Origin: an uncultured Lachnospiraceae bacterium
GTDB taxonomy: Bacteria; Bacillota; Clostridia; Lachnospirales; Lachnospiraceae
Assembly: GCA_910578795.1 (NCBI GenBank)
Contig: CAJTSD010000019.1
Coordinates: 1-63,418, forward strand
DNA length: 63,418 nucleotides
Direction: 5' to 3'
Made by a program: the position numbers and the translations under genes. Positions 1 through 6,986 of this stretch are shown in pieces. Each line of letters starts with the position of its first letter. The first letter of the stretch is position 1. The notes under the pieces were generated by a model. The model searched no databases, was not told where the DNA came from, and worked only from the letters and a program-made list of their open reading frames with translations.

Positions 1-13
1 CAGCAAAAATGAA

Positions 14-52
14 GCTGTCGCTTCACGAATTTTTATTCGTTAAAGCGACAGC
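14..52 (-). terminator. Bidirectional stem-loop terminator
   Basis: A 10-bp perfect stem (GCTGTCGCTT at 14-23 with AAGCGACAGC at 43-52) encloses a second stem (ACGAAT/ATTCGT). It lies just beyond the stop of the minus-strand Asn-rich gene and is followed on that strand by a T-rich run. The plus strand also ends in CCCCCTTTT, so it may stop transcription from both sides. Confidence 0.75.
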
Positions 53-72
53 CCCCTTTTGACCAGCAACAG

Positions 73-267
73 TTAGTTGTTGTTATTGTTGTTGTTATTG
101 TTGCTTGAGCTGTTCTTTGTGCTGTTGTTATAGCTGTCTGAGCAGTTCTTTGAGTTGTTCTTTGTGCTGTTGTTTGCGTTCTGTGAATTCTGAGAATTCT
201 GTGAGTTGTTTGCATTCTGAGAATTCTGATAGCTGTTGTTTGAATTGTTGTTGTTTGTTCCAGACAT
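73..267 (-). CDS. Asn/Ser/Gln-rich 64-residue microprotein
   Basis: This is a small protein of extreme composition: after MSGT it is almost entirely Asn, Ser and Gln in short repeats (NSQNANNSQNS type) with one Cys, two Tyr and three Lys, and it ends in nine consecutive Asn. No family is recognised and no signal peptide or membrane segment is visible. The start at 267 is chosen because a strong GGAGGT lies seven bases upstream; a longer in-frame reading from 336 has no ribosome site. It is followed directly by a good terminator, so it is a complete monocistronic unit rather than random repeat DNA. Prion-like or aggregation behaviour, a spore or surface role, or simple repeat expansion are all possible; no function can be assigned from sequence. 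Confidence 0.65.
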   Translation of the reverse strand: MSGTNNNNSNNSYQNSQNANNSQNSQNSQNANNSTKNNSKNCSDSYNNSTKNSSSNNNNNNNNN

Positions 268-473
268 AATGATACCTCCAAATTTTTTGGGGATTTTTCC
301 CCTTTTCTTGTTTGGGATGTACTCCCGGATAAGCACAGCTTCGTGCTACAAACTTATGATTTACAAAAATGCACATTTTTATGCAAGCAAATAAATTTAC
401 ATATCATGTTTACTTTGGAAACACTGCCCAAAACTGACAACTATTGTTTGTTAAAAATGTTTTCTGAAAAATG

Positions 474-502
474 TTGACCTTTAAATGAATAGTTGCTATA
501 AT
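474..502 (+). promoter_or_regulatory. Sigma-A promoter of candidate sRNA
   Basis: TTGACC (474-479), a 17-base spacer and a perfect TATAAT (497-502) form a near-consensus housekeeping promoter on the plus strand. No plus-strand gene follows before 2091. The predicted start of transcription is near 509. Confidence 0.8.
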
Positions 503-508
503 AATATC

Positions 509-605
509 AGTAAAGAGATACTCCTTCAATCCTCTTTACAACCCTTATATATTAATTATTTATACTCCCCTTAACGAAAAGCAGCTACTTTGGTAGCTGT
601 TTTTC
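509..605 (+). ncRNA. Candidate intergenic small RNA (~97 nt)
   Basis: The unit is bounded by the promoter at 474-502 and a rho-independent terminator whose stem pairs 577-588 with 593-604 and ends in TTTTT. In between, GTAAAGAG (510-517) pairs perfectly with CTCTTTAC (532-539) around a 14-base loop that contains CTCCTT, the complement of a Shine-Dalgarno AAGGAG. A second C-rich stretch, CTCCCCTT (565-572), lies in the A/T-rich linker. There is no start codon with a ribosome site and no ORF. This architecture (5' hairpin, C-rich unpaired motif, terminator) resembles Firmicutes trans-acting sRNAs of the UCCC-motif type, but no family is recognised. Inference: an RNA able to mask ribosome binding sites. 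Confidence 0.6.
577..605 (+). terminator. Terminator of candidate sRNA
   Basis: The core stem CAGCTAC/GTAGCTG is extended by a G-U and A-T pairs (AAAAG with TTTTT) and closed by a 4-base loop. A T-run starts at 600. It is oriented for plus-strand transcription. Confidence 0.75.
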
Positions 606-628
606 ATTTGTATATTCATTAACATGAA

Positions 629-671
629 AAAAACGGATAAGGTCACATCTTTTGACCATTTATCCGTTTTT
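629..671 (-). terminator. Terminator after HAAS gene
   Basis: AAAAACGGATAA (629-640) pairs perfectly with TTATCCGTTTTT (660-671), with an inner GGTCA/TGACC stem. It sits three bases beyond the minus-strand stop at 675. T-runs on both sides allow bidirectional action. Confidence 0.85.
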
Positions 672-674
672 ATT

Positions 675-1136
675 TCATTTTAAGATTGATTTGAACAGCC
701 TATACACAAACATGACCACCAAGCCCACAAAAATCGCCGGCAAAAAGAACATAAACACATTAAACACTACAGTAATCACAAGGAGCAGGATAAGGATTCC
801 AACCACCGCCACAACCCATGCCGGAATCATTGTCACTTTTTTGTTTGTACCCTGCATATCATTTCCATAGGTGGTATCCTGCCGATAATCTGTCGCATTG
901 GCATAGCTTCTCTGCGTCCCTTCCCTGCCACCGGAAAATCTGCAGCTCTCCTCAATTGTCTTTGCAAGAAGCCTCGGATCACCAAGCTCATGAAGAACCT
1001 CACTTTCACTTTTTCCGCTATTTACCTGATTGTTAATATAGTTTCTATAATATGCGGCATTTTCACTGATTACCTGTTCCGAAACCTTTCCTGCCAGCGC
1101 TTCCCGAAACTGTCTCAAAAATTCTTCACGGTTCAT
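675..1136 (-). CDS. HAAS/DUF1700 domain membrane protein
   Basis: The N-terminal ~65 residues (MNREEFLRQFREAL, then AAYYRNYI and ELGDPRLLAKTI) match the HAAS/DUF1700 signalling domain. A polar, Gly-rich linker follows, then two hydrophobic segments near the C-terminus (IPAWVVAVVGILILL and FMFFLPAIFVGLVVMF). HAAS domains usually accompany a PadR-type repressor, which is not visible here. The start at 1136 is preferred because the ATG at 1148 begins one base after GGAG, too close for normal initiation; the two ATGs form the recurrent double-start motif described in the findings. It is likely cotranscribed with the gene at 1173-1562. Confidence 0.8.
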   Translation of the reverse strand: MNREEFLRQFREALAGKVSEQVISENAAYYRNYINNQVNSGKSESEVLHELGDPRLLAKTIEESCRFSGGREGTQRSYANATDYRQDTTYGNDMQGTNKKVTMIPAWVVAVVGILILLLVITVVFNVFMFFLPAIFVGLVVMFVYRLFKSILK

Positions 1137-1172
1137 TATAATAGCCATGCTCCTTTCTCAGTAGTCTCCATT

Positions 1173-1562
1173 CTACGCCTGCTCGTCCATGCCTCTGCCA
1201 AGTGTCATTTTTTTCACAAACGCAGCAGGATTCTTCTTCATGGCTGCCATATCGTAAAACGCATGCAAAACCATCCGTTCCTTATTGCAGGCTTCCGTAT
1301 TTTTTCCCGTATCACCAATAATATTATATCTGTTCATCTGCCAGATATACAAATCGGTCAACCCATAGCCTTCACACTTCATTCTATCCAAAAGGGAATG
1401 ATTCTCCAAATAAAACACAAGCTCATCCAAAAGCTCCGCGTCAAACACAATTTCCTCCCAAAGCCCTTCACACCATGTTTTATCCTCACCTGCAAGCTCT
1501 CCAAGCGCAAACATCCCCTCGTATGCTTTGATTCTTCTGGCATCATATAATATCCCCGCCAT
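1173..1562 (-). CDS. Conserved hypothetical protein (129 aa)
   Basis: This is a soluble, acidic, mainly helical protein with no signal peptide or membrane segment; three Cys and several Trp are scattered along it. I do not recognise a domain. It ends 24 bases before the first ATG of the HAAS membrane protein and probably forms a two-gene operon with it. The ribosome site is weak (GGGATGG), so the start is not firm. Confidence 0.6.
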   Translation of the reverse strand: MAGILYDARRIKAYEGMFALGELAGEDKTWCEGLWEEIVFDAELLDELVFYLENHSLLDRMKCEGYGLTDLYIWQMNRYNIIGDTGKNTEACNKERMVLHAFYDMAAMKKNPAAFVKKMTLGRGMDEQA

Positions 1563-2090
1563 CTCAATCCATCCCTGTTCTTCTAAAGTAATAATGCAGC
1601 TGTTGCAACAGCGTTGTGCACTAGCTACGATAGTTCTATCCTATCATACTATTCCCCTTGCGTAAATGAAGTAAATATTAAATTTTTTAAAACTTTATCA
1701 CCTTATGTAAAGTGCAATTTTGACCGCTCATTGCAGGGAATATTATATGATAACTGATTGGTTTTCTCACTTGACAACACTTTCCACAAAATAAATTTTC
1801 AGCAAACCGCAAAAGAAAACCACAATTTCCACAAAGTTATCCACAATTTTCTTTCCGCGTAAAAATGTACATTTTATATGACATTTGTGTCATAATGTGC
1901 ACTTTTGCCGTAAATTTTATGTAAAATCATTTCAGATGCCGACCAATTGAAGACCGTGATAGTCTGTTTATGCAACTGCTATTAATGACAGCCTCCTTTT
2001 CGCCGATGTATTATTCAAATCATTATTTTACTGATAAAGTCAAATATCCCGTACGGTACTGCTTCGTACAGACAAAATGGAGGATTGTTT
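1563..2090. other. Gene-free stretch with DnaA-box-like repeats and inverted repeats
   Basis: No ORF with a credible start is seen. The region holds a 14-bp palindrome GCTGTTGCAACAGC (1599-1612); three related motifs TTTCCACAA (1781), TTTCCACAA (1827) and the perfect DnaA box TTATCCACA (1837-1845); and an imperfect inverted repeat at 1862-1906 whose core TATGACA-TTTG-TGTCATA is perfect. It presumably contains the promoters of the minus-strand pair at 675-1562 and of the plus-strand gene at 2091. dnaA, dnaN and rpmH are absent, so this is not evidence for oriC. Confidence 0.5.
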
Positions 2091-2828
2091 ATGAATGTAA
2101 ATACTGTTTCCAAAATGACACGTTCCGAACTGATGGAGTGTATTAGTAACCGAAAAAGCGAAATTGCGGAAAAAATAAAAACAGGCGAAACCGAGACTAC
2201 GTTTGCAATCGGATCCGAATCTTATACCTGCAGGGAATGGGATAATCTCATCCGCAAATTTGATAAAACACTGGATGCCATCAAAGAAGAACAGGAGGAA
2301 CGCAAAGAAGCGCTGGAGGAAGAACAAAAGGAACCGTTTTCTGTCAGCTTATTGGAGCCTGAAACCGTAAGAAGAAATTATTTTATGGAAAAGATTAACG
2401 GAACCTACAAGGGTCCGTCTGTTCCGTACGAATATCTTGCGAAAGACGGCGTAATCAATTATAAAGGAGTCATCTTTACCTGTAATTCGGATTGGAACGC
2501 TATCTGCTTAGGTGATATGAGCAACCGAAAAAACGTGCTTACCATTCCTTTGACAGAGGGCGGCTGCCTTATGGTCAACAGGGATAATTTCGGCGATTTA
2601 TCGCAGGCGATTACGATGTTTTCTCCGGAAGATCAAAACCGGATTCTGCGTGCAATCGCTGACGACAAGAAAGCAAAGTCGACTCAAAATGAAATCGAAG
2701 AGGATAAAAACAGCATCGGGGATGACGCGGAGGAAAATGTGCTTGATGACGAAGATCCCCAAATGGAAATTTTATATCAGTTAACGGCAGACAGGAAAGA
2801 AGAACCCAAAGAAGAAAAGAGAGTGTAG
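2091..2828 (+). CDS. Conserved hypothetical protein, Lachnospiraceae type (245 aa)
   Basis: No enzyme motif is recognised. The N-terminal ~90 residues are helical and charged with a Glu/Lys-rich stretch (EEQEERKEALEEEQKE). A central globular part around residues 100-190 (TYKGPSVPYEYL, ICLGDMSN, GGCLMVNRDNFG) is followed by a long acidic tail. There is no signal peptide or membrane helix, so it is probably cytoplasmic. From memory the central part resembles a family of uncharacterised proteins in Lachnospiraceae; I cannot verify that. The ATG at 2091 is chosen over the TTG at 2085 because GGAGGA (2079-2084) is then six bases upstream. The last codons form the left arm of the terminator. Confidence 0.75.
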   Translation: MNVNTVSKMTRSELMECISNRKSEIAEKIKTGETETTFAIGSESYTCREWDNLIRKFDKTLDAIKEEQEERKEALEEEQKEPFSVSLLEPETVRRNYFMEKINGTYKGPSVPYEYLAKDGVINYKGVIFTCNSDWNAICLGDMSNRKNVLTIPLTEGGCLMVNRDNFGDLSQAITMFSPEDQNRILRAIADDKKAKSTQNEIEEDKNSIGDDAEENVLDDEDPQMEILYQLTADRKEEPKEEKRV

Positions 2829-2850
2829 GTTTTTACACTCTCTTTTCTTC
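2811..2850. terminator. 17-bp perfect convergent terminator
   Basis: GAAGAAAAGAGAGTGTA (2811-2827) pairs without mismatch with 2834-2850 around a 6-base loop. It overlaps the last codons and stop of the plus-strand gene and lies between convergent genes, so it probably serves both. Confidence 0.85.
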
Positions 2851-2886
2851 TTTGATATCTATTTTTTTCTATTTTTTTGATTCCAG

Positions 2887-4026
2887 CTATTCATACGCGT
2901 TGATTAAAACCGGTTGTTCAAACTCATGGCAGTAACGCTCGGCACGCTGAAAAATTACAACATCCGGCTGGTATTCCTCATACATTGCATACTCAAATTT
3001 ATCGGGATGCTCCCAATGGACCTCCTTATAGTACCCCTTGCATACTGCTGACAAGAAGCCGCCAAAGGAATCGCCCACAAACAGGAGCACCTGATTATGA
3101 TATTGTGCCTTGTCTGCCGATGCCTTTTGAAAGGCATATACGGTATCAATATTAAACTTGTCCGCCAGCCCTGCAATATACGCAAGATCCCCCACATAAT
3201 CCGTCGCGCCCGTTTCAAACACCACATCATCGAGTTCTGAATGGGTTCCGTACACTTCCTGAAAAAATGCCTGCATTGCCACAAAAGAGCCTTTCTGATT
3301 GCAGTGCGTATCCGTCAGATAATAAAGCTGGGCATCATTCTTGTTCTCAATCAGTGCATCCTTCGGATAGACAAACGTCACATCCGTATTTTCCGCCATA
3401 TACTCCGCAAGCTGCACGCCTCTTGACACCTCACTGACCCTTGCAATCGTGTCAGGCATATTTTCCTCATACACAATTTCCTTATTTGGCATACACATCG
3501 CATAGAACTCAATTCCCTTTGCTTCAAGATGCGCCTTTGTCGCCACAAGGTTTGCCGCAATCGCCTCAAGCTGCTGCGTCGAAAAATGATCAATGCCCAT
3601 ATAATCCCATATGGGCGGGTGTCCGTCAAGCTCTGTTTTGTAGAACAGCATATTGTTCTTTCCCATAAGCACCTGCGTTGATTCAATATACGTTCCACCA
3701 GTCAGCAGCGACGTAAGCCCCGCATTAAATGCAATCAGCTTTGTCCTGCCAAAAAGACTGTCGGTAAAATAATTGATTTTATTTTGCAGCTTAACAAATG
3801 CAGGATCATCCGCAGGCGCAGGCTGCGCTGTTTCGTCTGTCTGCGTTTCGCTCTCCTTGTCTGTGTTATCCCCTGCATTTGTTCCGTTATTCTCAAGAAT
3901 TGCTTTTTCCTCATCGCTAAGCTGCTTTTCTGACTGCGGCATCCTATTCCGCACCACTGTCACCGCCGGTATGACAAGAATAAAAATCAAAAAAGCAATT
4001 GCAATCCATTTATCTCTGTTCTTCAT
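2887..4026 (-). CDS. AlgX/AlgJ-like SGNH O-acetyltransferase (envelope polysaccharide)
   Basis: One N-terminal membrane anchor (WIAIAFLIFILVIPAV) is followed by an acidic linker and an extracytoplasmic domain with the AlgX/DltD-type SGNH signatures: TDTHCNQKG (the Asp-x-His pair) and VGDSFG, the Ser nucleophile block. The partner immediately downstream is an AlgI-type MBOAT, so the two likely move acetyl groups across the membrane and onto a surface polymer; the polymer is unknown. The start at 4026 is preferred over 4062 because ATAGGAG lies six bases upstream. About 379 residues, normal for the family. Confidence 0.85.
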   Translation of the reverse strand: MKNRDKWIAIAFLIFILVIPAVTVVRNRMPQSEKQLSDEEKAILENNGTNAGDNTDKESETQTDETAQPAPADDPAFVKLQNKINYFTDSLFGRTKLIAFNAGLTSLLTGGTYIESTQVLMGKNNMLFYKTELDGHPPIWDYMGIDHFSTQQLEAIAANLVATKAHLEAKGIEFYAMCMPNKEIVYEENMPDTIARVSEVSRGVQLAEYMAENTDVTFVYPKDALIENKNDAQLYYLTDTHCNQKGSFVAMQAFFQEVYGTHSELDDVVFETGATDYVGDLAYIAGLADKFNIDTVYAFQKASADKAQYHNQVLLFVGDSFGGFLSAVCKGYYKEVHWEHPDKFEYAMYEEYQPDVVIFQRAERYCHEFEQPVLINAYE

Positions 4027-4101
4027 ATTTGCTCCTATCTGTGCCCGTACGCCATATTCCACTTCAAAAATCCCGAAATCATCTGACCGCTGGTAAAACC
4101 G

Positions 4102-5511
4102 TTAAAAATTAAAATAAATAAACGGATTATATGCATTGTTGCTGATAAACGATACACTCACAACAAGACAAACCACAAGTCCTACGGCATAAATGGTCTG
4201 CCATAGCCTGTTTGTCTGAAGTCTGTTGTCAATCCACGGCATAAGCGGCACACTGCCTATTATTGCAAAAATAAAGTATATCCAGTTCTGCACGATATAT
4301 GCCCACACTGCCTTGTCAACAATCCCCTTTGCGCCGATTCCAAACATCGCCTTGATATAGAGAAAAGCATTTCCCATTCCTGTCGAGCGGAAAATCACCC
4401 AGCCGATGATAACAAGCAGCATGGTATATATGTGTCCCCACCAGTATTCCTTTTTGGAAAGTCCGGTAAGCTTTTCAAAGGTAAGTATCACAAAGTACAT
4501 CAGTCCCCACGCGATAAAAGTCCAGTTTGCCCCATGCCAGATACCGGTCAGAAGCCATACTACAAACAGATTGAAAATATGCCTTGGAAGTGCAACACGG
4601 CTTCCCCCAAGCGGGAAATATACATAATCCCGAAACCACGTCTGCATGGAAATATGCCAGCGCCTCCAAAACTCCGAAACGGTCTTAGAAATATAGGGAT
4701 AACGGAAATTTTCCTCAAAGTGAAAACCAAACATCTGCCCTAATCCAATTGCCATATCGGAATATCCCGAAAAATCAAAGAATATTTGGAACGTATAAGC
4801 AATCGCACCAAGCCATGCCATCCCTGCCGAGCCTTGAAATTCACCGCCGATAATCAATCCAAACGCATTGTCGGCAACCAACGCCATATTATTTGCAATC
4901 AATACCTTTTTCGCAAGTCCCACACAAAAGCGTGAAACTCCCGCCGAAAAATCCGAAAAGTTCTCCACCCGATGCTCAATCTGTTCGGCAATGGTTTCAT
5001 ACCGTACAATCGGACCTGCAATCAGCTGCGGAAACAAGGAGATATAGAGTCCGACATTGAGCGGATTTTTCTGTACCTTTCCACGCTGCCTGTACACATC
5101 AATCACGTAAGACATCGCCTGAAAGGTGAAGAAGGAAATGCCAATCGGCAGCGGGACAACCGGAACCGGAATACTGGTATGCAGGAAACGGTTAATCTGC
5201 AATACCGTAAATTCGCTATATTTATACCACCCAAGTACACCAATGTTCACGGATACCAAAAGTACAAACATCAGTACGGAGATCCATTTTTTTCCACGGC
5301 ATCGGTCTATTAAAATTCCCATAAGCCAGTTAAACAAAATGCTTCCGATCATCAGATTCACATACACCGGCTCGCCCCATGCATAAAAGAACAGGCTTGC
5401 CAGCAGCAAAAATACATTCTTTAACATCTTTAATTTGCGAAGCAGCACATAATAAACCACCAGCACCACCGGCAGAAAAACAAACAAAAAAACTTCACTT
5501 GGAAAAAGCAT
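4102..5511 (-). CDS. MBOAT O-acyltransferase, AlgI-like
   Basis: This is a polytopic membrane protein of 469 residues with the MBOAT core: FSGYSDMAIGLGQMFG, RYPYISKTVSEFWRRWHIS, and the membrane histidine in LLTGIWHGANW. AlgI-type proteins transfer acetyl groups from a cytoplasmic donor across the membrane to a periplasmic or extracytoplasmic acetyltransferase, here the AlgX-like protein whose gene ends the pair. It starts after AGGAGGATACAATG, with its ribosome site overlapping the end of dapF, so the three genes are probably cotranscribed (dapF, MBOAT, AlgX-like). A DltB role is less likely because no dltA or dltC is present. Confidence 0.9.
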   Translation of the reverse strand: MLFPSEVFLFVFLPVVLVVYYVLLRKLKMLKNVFLLLASLFFYAWGEPVYVNLMIGSILFNWLMGILIDRCRGKKWISVLMFVLLVSVNIGVLGWYKYSEFTVLQINRFLHTSIPVPVVPLPIGISFFTFQAMSYVIDVYRQRGKVQKNPLNVGLYISLFPQLIAGPIVRYETIAEQIEHRVENFSDFSAGVSRFCVGLAKKVLIANNMALVADNAFGLIIGGEFQGSAGMAWLGAIAYTFQIFFDFSGYSDMAIGLGQMFGFHFEENFRYPYISKTVSEFWRRWHISMQTWFRDYVYFPLGGSRVALPRHIFNLFVVWLLTGIWHGANWTFIAWGLMYFVILTFEKLTGLSKKEYWWGHIYTMLLVIIGWVIFRSTGMGNAFLYIKAMFGIGAKGIVDKAVWAYIVQNWIYFIFAIIGSVPLMPWIDNRLQTNRLWQTIYAVGLVVCLVVSVSFISNNAYNPFIYFNF

Positions 5512-5520
5512 TGTATCCTC

Positions 5521-6372
5521 CTAAATATCGACTTCGCCGTCAAATACGGTTGTCGCCGGACCTGTCATATAGACAAGATTTTGTTTCCTGTCCCATTCAC
5601 ACATAATCACGCCGCCCAAAACATGTACATTGACACACGTATCCGTCAATCCGTTTAGCACGCCTGCAACTGTCGTCGCACAGCAGCCCGTACCGCAGGC
5701 AAGTGTTTCCCCCGTACCGCGCTCCCATACGCGCATCTGCACATTGCTGTTATCTATAATGCGTACAAACTCCGTATTGGTCCTCTCCGGAAAGCGCTCA
5801 TGATGTTCAAAATACGGTCCCACACTCTCCAAATCAAAGCTGCGCATATCATCAATTCCTTCCACAAACACGACTGCATGCGGATTTCCCATAGAAACAC
5901 AGGTCATTCGATAGATTTGCCCATTTACCGTGATTTCTTCATTAATCACCTGCTCGTGTCCTGAAACCACAGGCACATCAACTGCCTTTAAAACAGGCGC
6001 TCCCATATTGACACGCACGCGTTCAACCTGATGATTCTCTCCTACGGTAAGCTCTAACTGTTTCACGCTTCCAAAACTTTCTATTGTGATATCGGTCTTG
6101 TCTGTCAGACCATAGTCATAAACATATTTTGCCACACAGCGGATTCCGTTGCCGCACATCTGCGCACGGCTGCCGTCTGCATTATACATCTCCATTTCAA
6201 ATTCGGCATTTTTTCCCCAGTTGATAAAGATTACCCCGTCACTGCCGATCCCAAAATGCCTGTCGCTGAGCTTCCGCACAAGCTCCGGCTTTTTGTCAGG
6301 TGCAACCTGTTCCTTAATGCCGTTTATATACACATAATCATTCCCACAACCATGCATTTTTGTAAATTTCAT
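5521..6372 (-). CDS. dapF: Diaminopimelate epimerase
   Basis: Converts LL-diaminopimelate to meso-diaminopimelate, the precursor of lysine and of DAP-type peptidoglycan. Both catalytic cysteine blocks are present: MCGNGIRC in the N-terminal half and ACGTGCCATT in the C-terminal half, with GNDYVYI at the start. The 283-residue length is normal. The start at 6372 is set by GGAGGTTTAATATG; the upstream in-frame ATG at 6393 has no ribosome site. With dapL near the right end, it indicates the diaminopimelate aminotransferase variant of the pathway. Confidence 0.95.
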   Translation of the reverse strand: MKFTKMHGCGNDYVYINGIKEQVAPDKKPELVRKLSDRHFGIGSDGVIFINWGKNAEFEMEMYNADGSRAQMCGNGIRCVAKYVYDYGLTDKTDITIESFGSVKQLELTVGENHQVERVRVNMGAPVLKAVDVPVVSGHEQVINEEITVNGQIYRMTCVSMGNPHAVVFVEGIDDMRSFDLESVGPYFEHHERFPERTNTEFVRIIDNSNVQMRVWERGTGETLACGTGCCATTVAGVLNGLTDTCVNVHVLGGVIMCEWDRKQNLVYMTGPATTVFDGEVDI

Positions 6373-6403
6373 ATTAAACCTCCGTTTGGTCACAGCTTTT
6401 TTG

Positions 6404-6946
6404 TTAATTCAGCGCCAAAAGCATCTGTGCCGTTTCCACAAGGCTGATACCGTTATCCATGCTGCGCTTCAAAAGATAGCGGTGCGCTTCGTCTTCCGTC
6501 ATTTTATTTCGTTCCATCAAAAGCAGCTTTGCGTTCTTGATAATCGCCTCATCCTCTGCATTGCGCACCTTTGGCTTTTCCCTCTGCTTTCTCTTACGCC
6601 TAAGAACCTCCTGCGACATCATGCCTACCGTACTCACAAGCTCATGTACTTTCAGCGGCATTGCAAGTCCCATAATACCGGTTCCTGAAATATCCGCCAA
6701 AACCCGCTGCGGCGCCATCACCAGCAGCTCAAATCCCGTAGGAATGCTGTTTTTCAGCTCCGCGCAAATCATATCCGTAAGCCGGAATCCCGCAATAATC
6801 ACGCCATAGTGAAATTCATCCGCAAGTCCCAGCGCCTGAGCGCCCGAAGTACAGACCGCAGTTACGTTAAACCCGTTCTTTACTAAAATATTTTTGATAC
6901 TTTTTGCATCCTCTATCTTAGCAAATGCCACTATTATATTTGTCAA
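6404..6946 (-). CDS. ANTAR-domain response regulator (NasT/NitR-like), linked to glnA
   Basis: A receiver-like N-terminal domain of about 115 residues (IIVAFAKIEDAKSIKNILV) is followed by a C-terminal ANTAR RNA-binding domain of about 60 residues (NAKLLLMERNKMTEDEAHRYL and ISLVETAQMLL). The phosphoacceptor region (GVIIAGFRLTDM) lacks a convincing Asp, suggesting a pseudo-receiver. ANTAR proteins bind paired hairpins and prevent termination; clostridial glnA is typically followed by such a regulator (NitR). It starts with TTG, seven bases after GGAGGTG, and lies 40 bases after glnA, so they form an operon. Confidence 0.9.
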   Translation of the reverse strand: MTNIIVAFAKIEDAKSIKNILVKNGFNVTAVCTSGAQALGLADEFHYGVIIAGFRLTDMICAELKNSIPTGFELLVMAPQRVLADISGTGIMGLAMPLKVHELVSTVGMMSQEVLRRKRKQREKPKVRNAEDEAIIKNAKLLLMERNKMTEDEAHRYLLKRSMDNGISLVETAQMLLALN

Positions 6947-6986
6947 AGGTACACCTCCAATTCACACAAACGCTATTCAAGGTGTC

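Noticed and set aside
33..281. 82-residue alternative frame over the Asn-rich gene
   Set aside because: It is a frame-shifted reading of the repeats; its ATG is part of the Shine-Dalgarno region of the real gene.
1781..1845. Replication origin
   Set aside because: Only one perfect DnaA box; dnaA, dnaN, rpmH and other origin markers are absent.
1870..1935. SigD-type promoter (TAAA and GCCGA) before the plus-strand gene at 2091
   Set aside because: Spacing is about 12 bases instead of about 15 and the -10 part is incomplete.
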